Of a stretch of 64,000 nucleotides of DNA, positions 58,257 to 64,000 are shown piece after piece. The stretch comes from a virus. Location of the stretch: IMG/VR virus record IMGVR_UViG_3300045974_000100, positions 1 through 64,000 of that record, one strand, 5' to 3'. Each line of letters opens with the position of its first letter. Position 1 is the stretch's first letter. The notes below the pieces were generated by a model. The model saw only the letters and a list, made by a program, of their open reading frames with translations. It had not been told where the DNA came from and made no database searches. The position numbers were made by a program, and so were the translations under genes.

Positions 58257-60597
58257 AGCCTCCAACACCACTCCCACCATTCACACCGCTGGTGGTCGGT
58301 TCCGCGTCATCATCGACCCACTGGTAGGGCCTGCTGTGGACGCCACGATCGTCCGGGAGTTACCCACACTTGTGGACAGCATGGGGACAGCCGACCCGTT
58401 CGGTCCCACATCGGTGCAGGTGTCGTTCCCCGGCGTCACCTTGTTGGACCAGATCGGTGGTGGGGATCTGTGGTGGATGGTGCCCGAAGCCAACATCGAC
58501 ATCGTGTGGGAGAACGCCGCCGGCACGGAGGTGTGGGTGTGGGAAGGCTTCATGGAGTCCATCAACTGGACGAAGTCCGGGGACTCGTTGGGGACGACGT
58601 GGACCTGCCAGGGTGCGCTGTTTGAAGCGGATCACATTCAGGCCAAGCCGGAGTTCCTGTACCAGCCGTTGCCGTATGAGCATGCGATCGGCCGGTTCTT
58701 CGAAGCGCGCGCTGATGGACGCTGCCAGCCGATGACTGTGGAGTGGCCTGCTGGGTGGGCGACGGTGTTCAACCGGCAACAGTCGCCGTACAACAACCCG
58801 ACCAGGCCGTGGTGGGTTCCCTCGAATGTGCTGCAGGGTGAGAAGTGGACAGGCCTGGTCACCAGGAACGCCGGCACCCACAACGGTGCGCTCACCGACT
58901 ACATCACGTCCCTATTGACGAACATGAAGACACCGCAGGGCCGGTGGACTCTTGCATTGGATCCGGGCCGGCAACCGGTGCTGCGCATGGTGCCGTATGT
59001 GCCGATCGCTGACTCGTCGACGTTGGTCATTGATGCCACCTGGCCCGGCGTCGACTTGGATCTCACTGCCGACCATTCTCAGACGGCTAACGTCATCTAC
59101 GGGTCAGTGACCTCGTTGCAGGGTGACTCGTATTCGGGTCTCGAGGTGTCCGCTGACGGCGCCACAACCCGCTGGGAGCCGTTCGCGTTCGAACCATCTG
59201 TGGAACCAGCGGACCCGAACCACAACATGTACTTCAACCCGGCTCGGATGCGCCGCGAGATCACCATCGACTTCCCGCAAGGGGTGTCCGTCAAGGACGC
59301 GAAGACGATCGCGCAACAGCACTTCAACGTCGTCGGGGACCCTGGTGTGTCCGGGACGATCACATTGCAGGGCGTCGAACCGTATGTCGGTATCCCCACG
59401 GTGACGTTGACCAGTGACCCGGTGGCCCACAACACGAACAAGATCCGCACCGTCACTCCGACGTCGACGACGTACCCGTGGCGTGCCATCCACGCGGGGC
59501 AGAAGATCCAGGTGCGTGGTCTGTTCGGACGCGAAGACGGGTTGACCTTCTACGTCACCGCCACCCAAGGCACCGCAGACAACATCCAACTCACTGTGGA
59601 CACGAAGTCCCGCGACCAGTTCACCCTGGCTGAGATCAAGGCCCGCACCCGTGACGCTTTGGTGCCGACACGTCAGTTGAAGGTCGCCGGTGAGGGTGGC
59701 ACGTTCGACCCGATCATCAAGGATCTGCTGTGGCCATGGTCCTACGCCGATGGTGCAGGGGTGGTGCCGTTGCAGGCCCGCAGTTTGTGGACGGACATCC
59801 CACCGGACATCCTCACTGACCTGGACTTCCCGTGGACGGCGTTGACGACGAAACGCTCCCCGAAGCATTGGCCTGACTCGTACATCAAGATCCCACCGAT
59901 GAGCACCAGCAAGGCCGACTACAACTGGTCGTTCGCCAAGCGCAAGATCGACGCTGATGGTGGCATCACGATCATCACGAACTGGCGTGTGCTCCTGTCG
60001 GCCAACGGCACGATCAGCCTGTCCCAGTTCGCCCTGTATGACGAGAACGGGAACTTGGTGCAACTGCCGTTCCATGTGTCGCTGTACTTGAACAACGCCA
60101 TGGTGCTGCCCAGCATGATGCCGCAGATCCCTTCGGACGGGTCAACGTATGCCTGGCCTGCCGGTCAGCACTACCCGTTCTTCCCTGGTGCGTTCGAAAT
60201 CAAGGACGCCAACGGGCGCGTGTTGCCGTCAGCGAAGCAGACCGTGGTGAACGCCCAAGTCCTCACCGGCTGGGGTAACGGCTATGAGATGGCCGGCTAT
60301 TGGCCTGGGCACCAGTCGGACACGTCCAGCATCGTCACTGGCATGCTCGTCGACGAGTCCACGTGGACGTATGACTTCAGCTTGCAGAACACCGCGCAGA
60401 AGGGTGTGGACGCCCAACGCACACCGACGCAGAACATGGGCATCTATAACTCGAAGACGAAGCGGTGGACGGCAAACACAAACACGGTCCGGGCTGCGGT
60501 GATGATCTACTGCGAGAACACGACCGGCAAGAACATCTACATGTTGGGGCGGCTGTTCCGCGACGCTCTGGGTGTGGCCACGATGCAGGGAGGGTGA
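58246..60597 (+). CDS. Large minor tail/baseplate hub protein, 783 aa
   Basis: An ATG-started gene following the lectin-like protein. The first 380 residues resemble tail hub proteins: FRVIIDPLVG and SVQVSFPG strands, a long beta-rich core and several Trp. Later parts are Pro/Gly-rich strands with Trp-Pro segments. It probably forms the tail tip and may carry receptor contacts. Two other fibre-type genes follow. Confidence 0.65.
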   Translation: MGSEASNTTPTIHTAGGRFRVIIDPLVGPAVDATIVRELPTLVDSMGTADPFGPTSVQVSFPGVTLLDQIGGGDLWWMVPEANIDIVWENAAGTEVWVWEGFMESINWTKSGDSLGTTWTCQGALFEADHIQAKPEFLYQPLPYEHAIGRFFEARADGRCQPMTVEWPAGWATVFNRQQSPYNNPTRPWWVPSNVLQGEKWTGLVTRNAGTHNGALTDYITSLLTNMKTPQGRWTLALDPGRQPVLRMVPYVPIADSSTLVIDATWPGVDLDLTADHSQTANVIYGSVTSLQGDSYSGLEVSADGATTRWEPFAFEPSVEPADPNHNMYFNPARMRREITIDFPQGVSVKDAKTIAQQHFNVVGDPGVSGTITLQGVEPYVGIPTVTLTSDPVAHNTNKIRTVTPTSTTYPWRAIHAGQKIQVRGLFGREDGLTFYVTATQGTADNIQLTVDTKSRDQFTLAEIKARTRDALVPTRQLKVAGEGGTFDPIIKDLLWPWSYADGAGVVPLQARSLWTDIPPDILTDLDFPWTALTTKRSPKHWPDSYIKIPPMSTSKADYNWSFAKRKIDADGGITIITNWRVLLSANGTISLSQFALYDENGNLVQLPFHVSLYLNNAMVLPSMMPQIPSDGSTYAWPAGQHYPFFPGAFEIKDANGRVLPSAKQTVVNAQVLTGWGNGYEMAGYWPGHQSDTSSIVTGMLVDESTWTYDFSLQNTAQKGVDAQRTPTQNMGIYNSKTKRWTANTNTVRAAVMIYCENTTGKNIYMLGRLFRDALGVATMQGG

Positions 60598-60598
60598 C

Positions 60599-60709
60599 AT
60601 GCCATACGGACTGTTCAACTGGCACGAGTACGGCCGTCGCAACCAGGATGAGCGATTGACCCACGGCCCCGGTAAGCGCAAGCGCAAGCCACGGAAGAAG
60701 AACCGCTGA
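60599..60709 (+). CDS. Basic mini-protein, 36 aa
   Basis: An ATG after AGGGAGG with a frame of 36 codons encoding MPYGLFNWHEYGRRNQDERL and a Lys/Arg-rich tail (KRKRKPRKKNR). The stop overlaps the next ATG (TGATG), supporting real translation coupling. The product has about 14 basic residues in 36 and may bind nucleic acid or an acidic protein. Function is unknown. Confidence 0.55.
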   Translation: MPYGLFNWHEYGRRNQDERLTHGPGKRKRKPRKKNR

Positions 60710-61074
60710 TGTCCAGTGCACTGTCGTCGCTGTACGTCGGAGGGCTGCTCACAACGATGTCCACCGACCTGGCCTACGTGTCGTTGTACACCGCCGAACC
60801 GGACGAAACCCTGCCCACAACGAACGAGTCGACGGCCGGACGCATCCCGGTGACGTGGGCACTGACAGGGTCACGGACGATCCAGAACTCCTCTGTGCTG
60901 CAGTGGGCGTCAGTCACACCGGGCACGTACTCCTATGTGGGCCTGTGGGCGGCCGCCAGCGGGTCTACAGCGAGTTTGTTCCGCGGTTGGCTACAACTCC
61001 CAGCCCCCATCACCGTCCCCATCACCACAGGCCTTGTGCTGGCAGCAAGCACGTTGACCATCGGCTTCCCGTAA
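60709..61074 (+). CDS. Tail-fibre-family beta protein, paralogue 3
   Basis: The 121-aa product is the third copy of the family: LAYVSLYTAEPDETLP near the start, GRIPVTWALTGSRT and WASVTPGTYSYVGLWAAASG strands, and a C-terminal hydrophobic segment (LVLAASTLTIGFP). It ends the rightward virion block, 15 nt before the A-run of the leftward terminator at 61089. A tail-tip or short fibre role is likely. Confidence 0.65.
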   Translation: MSSALSSLYVGGLLTTMSTDLAYVSLYTAEPDETLPTTNESTAGRIPVTWALTGSRTIQNSSVLQWASVTPGTYSYVGLWAAASGSTASLFRGWLQLPAPITVPITTGLVLAASTLTIGFP

Positions 61075-61088
61075 AGGCCCCAGAAACA

Positions 61089-61144
61089 CAAAAAGACCCA
61101 TGTAGGGGGACCCCAGCCCGTAGGCCAGAGCCCCCCTCAGGGTC
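61089..61144 (-). terminator. Strong bidirectional intrinsic terminator
   Basis: GACCC at 61095-61099 pairs with GGGTC at 61140-61144, and AGGGGG at 61104-61109 with CCCCCT at 61132-61137 inside. Leftward RNA ends in a CUUUUU tract (reverse of AAAAAG at 61089-61094), a canonical intrinsic terminator for the leftward genes. It also sits after the last rightward gene, so it separates convergent transcripts. Confidence 0.8.
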
Positions 61145-61625
61145 ACACCGGTGTGTCGAGGAACGCTTCGATCCGGTCATAAGACCAGGGATCGTTGTCG
61201 ACGCGCTTACCGCGTTCAGCTTCGAAGCGGCCCCACGACGGCGACCCCGGCACATACGGGTTATCCCCGGCCGGGTTGGGAGCGTTGGTGATGCGTTCAA
61301 TCTCAGCCTCAGTCTCAGCGATGAGGCGCAACTTTTCCGCGCGAGAGGTGTTGATCATCTCGGACGGGTCGTAGTTCACGGAGCCAGCCGGCTTCTTCTT
61401 CGGCGGCACTGTCTTGTAAGTGGTCACTGGTTCGGTCACTACGGGAACACCGTCCTTGAAGAAGACGGCGAGCCTGCGCACCGTGTCGACCGCTGCGAAC
61501 ACTGACTGGACCACTCCGGTGACCTGGTGGAACTGGTTCAGGCCCGGAATGAGTCCGGCAGGGTTCGCTTTCACGAACGAAACGAGGCTAGTGACAACCA
61601 CGAGTGAGACGACGATCCAAACCAT
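61143..61625 (-). CDS. Membrane-anchored protein, 160 aa
   Basis: The ATG at 61625 has AGGA 6 nt upstream. A strong hydrophobic segment at residues 1-18 (MVWIVVSLVVVTSLVSF) would anchor it in the membrane or serve as an uncleaved signal. The rest has a Pro/Lys linker and a charged helix (NTSRAEKLRLIAETEAE). It overlaps the upstream gene by 55 nt. It ends at the strong terminator. Function is unknown. Confidence 0.62.
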   Translation of the reverse strand: MVWIVVSLVVVTSLVSFVKANPAGLIPGLNQFHQVTGVVQSVFAAVDTVRRLAVFFKDGVPVVTEPVTTYKTVPPKKKPAGSVNYDPSEMINTSRAEKLRLIAETEAEIERITNAPNPAGDNPYVPGSPSWGRFEAERGKRVDNDPWSYDRIEAFLDTPV

Positions 61626-62545
61626 GTATGGTCCTGTCGAAACGTGGGCTTGTCATTGTGGTCGAACCATTTGTCGGCGCCCCACAGCCACCCGTCAAAG
61701 GTGAGCCGTGACGCGTCCGGCAGCATCGATTGCACCCCGATGGGGAGAGCCGTCATGTAGTTGACTGCCTTCTCCACGGCGTCTTGCACGTTCTCGTTGA
61801 ACACGGCTTCTAGAACATTGGCTTTGGTCTGGTGGAACACTGTGCTGTCCACGATGACGTCGGGGTTCTCAGTCATCCATTCAGTCATCATCCGACCGGC
61901 TTTGAACCCGTACCGTTCCACGAACGCCAACGGGCCCTCCTTGAGGGTCTCCTCGAACTCGTCCGACGGGTCGCCCACCTCACCGATCCAATGGCACTCC
62001 AGGCAACCCAACAGTTCCGAGATGAAGTACACGGCTGACAGGTGCTTGTTCCAATGGGCGATCAGTTCGGTATGGACAGCGTCGGACACCGGATGCACCG
62101 ACCAGGTCGGCAACAGTCCGCGCTCGCCTTCGCCAGCAGATTCCTCTGTGGCTTCGTCGGCGAACAGTTCCACGGGGAGGTTCCTGTTCCAACCATCGAA
62201 CAGGTCCACGGAGAAGTCGACGATCACGGTGGGGAAGGGAATGTCGAGTTCCAGGAAGCTGATGATCTCGACGATCTCCGGGGAGACCTTGAGGTCACGC
62301 ATCACTGGCGACTCCCACCACACCGGGACGGGAATGAACGACCCTGCGAGAGGTTGCGACCAATGTCGGGCGTCCTTGCAGAGCGTGTCCCAGTTCTGAA
62401 CCAAAGCAATCCCCAGACCCGAAGACCCAGGGGCGTGAAGCCGTGCAAACGATCCGGTGGCATCGATGGGTTCGATGAGCCGATAACCGGCGAGGGGAAG
62501 GCGGAAGGCCGGGAATCCGTACCCGACCTTCCCACCTTCAGCCAC
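61571..62545 (-). CDS. Hypothetical protein, 324 aa
   Basis: A GTG start whose first base overlaps the upstream TAG. The protein is soluble, Trp- and Phe-rich, with several helices (EFEETLKEGPLAFVERYG) and a His/Trp-rich end. There are three cysteines and no catalytic motif I recognise. It lies between two membrane-associated genes, so it may work with them at the envelope. Confidence 0.62.
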   Translation of the reverse strand: MAEGGKVGYGFPAFRLPLAGYRLIEPIDATGSFARLHAPGSSGLGIALVQNWDTLCKDARHWSQPLAGSFIPVPVWWESPVMRDLKVSPEIVEIISFLELDIPFPTVIVDFSVDLFDGWNRNLPVELFADEATEESAGEGERGLLPTWSVHPVSDAVHTELIAHWNKHLSAVYFISELLGCLECHWIGEVGDPSDEFEETLKEGPLAFVERYGFKAGRMMTEWMTENPDVIVDSTVFHQTKANVLEAVFNENVQDAVEKAVNYMTALPIGVQSMLPDASRLTFDGWLWGADKWFDHNDKPTFRQDHTWFGSSSHSWLSLASFRS

Positions 62546-63597
62546 TACTTGCGGGGGCGCTGCTTACCGCCCTGGTTACGGTGCTGGGGCTTTCCAGGCA
62601 ACTGGCGCTCCAACTCCTTGACCGCCGCGTCAGCATGCTCGTTGGCCACGATCTTCAAAGGGTGGTCATCTGGGAGAGCGTCGGGGTTAGCCAACTCTTC
62701 CTCAGTGAACGTGCCTTCGGGGACCTGAACCTCGACCAGGCCGTCTGCACGGACCATGGTGGTTCCCTCGATGTTCTCGGGGAGGTCAGCCGGAGCGGCC
62801 TCGGAGGCCGGCGCAGGCGCAATGACAGGCTCGACAACGCTGGACTCAACGGTCACGACAGACACTGGCTTCTTCGTGATCATGTTGTAGGCCATGATGC
62901 CCACGGTCGTCAGCAGGGAGATACCGACGATCGACACCAACGCGGGGAAGCCGCCGTAGACGATGGCGCCGAGCGCGTTGGACAGAACCGGAATGCCTTG
63001 CAGGAATGACGGGACGCCGAAGCTGAATCCGAAGAACGACGCCATGCGGATGGACAGCGCCAGTGACGCTGTTGCTGAGGACACCGAAGTGACAACCTCT
63101 GAGCGGATCGCCATTTGCAGGTGACCCTTGACGTACTCGAGCGCCGGGAAGGCGTTGGACAGGCCGAGTTGGGCCATGGCCAGGTAGTGGTTCACGGTGT
63201 CCCGGTACTTGATGACAGCCGGCTTGTTGCCGTTGGCGTCGGCCTTGGTGACCCAAGAGATGGGGTGCTCAACCAAGTGAAGCGCGGAGCCGATGACACG
63301 GTCGATGGTCCAGCCGATCGCGTAGACGATGCCGTTGAAGGCCTTGGTGGCCAACGCGACAATGGGTTCGGTCAGTTTCGCGAACCCTCCTCGAATCGAC
63401 AGCCAGCCGATCCCAGCCCATGTGGCTGCAGCTCCTGCCTGCGTCTTGACGACGTCGGGGATCCAGTCCGTGACCTTGCTGGTGGCGCTGAGCACGAATG
63501 ACTTCACGTACTCAAAGGCCATGTGCGCCTTGTCCAGGATGACCTGGAGGAAGCGGAGCCGTGATGTGGCTCGTGGGGCAACAACGGATGTTGTCAC
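62545..63597 (-). CDS. Polytopic membrane protein, 350 aa
   Basis: I start at the GTG at 63597 (VTTSVVAPRATSR), which has AAGGAG 7 nt upstream; a longer form from 63717 would read through the parS region. The N-terminal 200 residues have amphipathic helices, and two or three strong hydrophobic segments follow at about 195-215 and 235-268. An acidic, Pro-rich C-terminal third is probably cytosolic. A parS palindrome lies 20 bp upstream, so its expression may be tied to ParB binding. Function is unknown. Confidence 0.6.
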   Translation of the reverse strand: MTTSVVAPRATSRLRFLQVILDKAHMAFEYVKSFVLSATSKVTDWIPDVVKTQAGAAATWAGIGWLSIRGGFAKLTEPIVALATKAFNGIVYAIGWTIDRVIGSALHLVEHPISWVTKADANGNKPAVIKYRDTVNHYLAMAQLGLSNAFPALEYVKGHLQMAIRSEVVTSVSSATASLALSIRMASFFGFSFGVPSFLQGIPVLSNALGAIVYGGFPALVSIVGISLLTTVGIMAYNMITKKPVSVVTVESSVVEPVIAPAPASEAAPADLPENIEGTTMVRADGLVEVQVPEGTFTEEELANPDALPDDHPLKIVANEHADAAVKELERQLPGKPQHRNQGGKQRPRK

Positions 63598-63616
63598 TTC
63601 GAACTCCTTGACTAGT

Positions 63617-63632
63617 GGTTTCACGTGAAACC
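63617..63632. promoter_or_regulatory. parS: Perfect parS-type palindrome (ParB-binding site)
   Basis: GGTTTCACGTGAAACC at 63617-63632 is a perfect 16-bp palindrome. It contains the consensus bacterial parS core GTTTCACGTGAAAC used by actinobacterial chromosomal ParB. No ParA or ParB gene is in the window. It is in the leader of the membrane protein gene. It could tether phage DNA to host partition or use a phage ParB encoded elsewhere. Confidence 0.8.
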
Positions 63633-63661
63633 AGGTGGTGTGGTGCAGGGTGCTGCGTTGC

Positions 63662-63769
63662 GTTATGCACCCACAGGGTTGGCAGGACCGACAGGAGTTG
63701 CAGTTGAACAGGACCACACGTGAAACCCAAGGAGTTCAACCGGTCCTGCCAACCTTGTCGGCGCATAAC
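63662..63769. repeat. 29-bp inverted repeat around a half parS site
   Basis: Arms at 63662-63690 and 63741-63769 are inverted copies that match at 26 of 29 positions, beginning GTTATGC and ending GGTTGGCAGGACCG. They flank a 50-bp centre. That centre contains CACACGTGAAACC (63715-63727), which has one perfect parS half site. The whole 108 bp could fold as a cruciform or an RNA hairpin, and may be a regulator, recombinase or partition site. Confidence 0.7.
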
Positions 63770-63772
63770 AAA

Positions 63773-63815
63773 GGGAACGGCCCGCCCGCAATCTCGGTGC
63801 GAACGGACCGTTCCC
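63773..63815 (-). terminator. Intrinsic terminator of the rightmost gene
   Basis: GGGAACGG at 63773-63780 pairs with CCGTTCCC at 63808-63815 around a 27-nt loop. In the leftward transcript it follows the partial zinc protein and is followed by UUUGUU. It isolates that gene from the membrane protein operon. Confidence 0.7.
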
Positions 63816-63835
63816 GGTGTCTCCGGAGGGAGACG

Positions 63836-64000
63836 TTAAGCCACTGTCAGCCCGAGGTCTTCGAGCGGAATCAGTGCGTTACAGGCTGGGCAGCAAAGCC
63901 GCTCAGTGGTGGAGCCGTCGATAGCACCGACTCCGAAGCCAGGCAGGCCTGACGTGGTGATGGTGTTCTCGGTGCGGCCGACCAGGGGCACGACACGGTG
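63836..64000 (-). CDS. C-terminal part of a zinc-binding-type protein
   Basis: An open frame from the window edge to a TAA at 63836-63838 encodes the last 54 residues of a leftward gene. The segment TERLCCPACNALIPLEDLG has a CPAC pair like a zinc-ribbon end. The start is outside the window. A terminator follows at once. Function cannot be judged from the tail. Confidence 0.55.
   Translation of the reverse strand, partial: HRVVPLVGRTENTITTSGLPGFGVGAIDGSTTERLCCPACNALIPLEDLGLTVA

Noticed and set aside
1-64000. Integrase, repressor or attachment site showing a temperate lifestyle
   Set aside because: No tyrosine or serine recombinase and no clear immunity repressor were found in the window; the excisionase-like protein alone is not enough.

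Overview
The window is a 64 kb internal stretch of a large, GC-rich tailed phage with a siphovirus-type virion and long tail. An actinobacterial host is suggested by a WhiB-type iron-sulfur regulator, frequent GTG starts, the general style of the virion genes and a perfect actinobacterial-type parS site. No ribosomal, tRNA or host metabolic gene was seen. There is no integrase, so lifestyle cannot be decided here.

Positions 1-17945 form one tightly packed leftward block. It carries small unknown genes, a DUF932 protein, an excisionase-like DNA-binding protein, two virion-like proteins, a small-terminase-like HTH protein, WhiB, a RuvC-like resolvase and a mini transglycosylase. The replication module follows: HNH nuclease, Cas4/RecB-like nuclease, DNA polymerase III alpha, a possible ssDNA-binding protein, DnaG-type primase and DnaB-type helicase.

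Positions 17946-18440 are a divergent control region. It holds a leftward extended -10 promoter, 21-bp tandem operator-like repeats, a 5' hairpin in the leftward leader and a structured leader RNA of about 280 nt ahead of the rightward genes.

Positions 18441-61074 are the rightward virion and lysis block. In order it contains a cysteine-peptidase-like protein, fibre-type proteins (one of 1309 aa with about 41 short beta repeats), large terminase, membrane/holin-like proteins, portal, a 15 kb stretch of mostly unknown proteins, scaffold-like protein, decoration and major capsid proteins, connectors, tail tube, tail chaperones with a likely frameshift, tape measure and minor tail proteins. The 28.6-45.3 kb stretch is the most unusual. 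It contains basic glycine-zipper proteins, an 1167-aa protein joined to a CbbX-family AAA+ ORF at a canonical -1 slippery heptamer, a 901-aa protein with an internal duplication, an XkdF-like protease and a Tad2/DUF2829 anti-Thoeris-type protein.

Positions 61075-64000 are a second leftward block beyond a strong terminator: three unknown genes (two membrane-associated) and a partial zinc-binding gene. The 238-bp gap between them holds a perfect 16-bp parS palindrome and a near-perfect 29-bp inverted repeat. Functional calls rest on motifs read by eye; no database search was possible.
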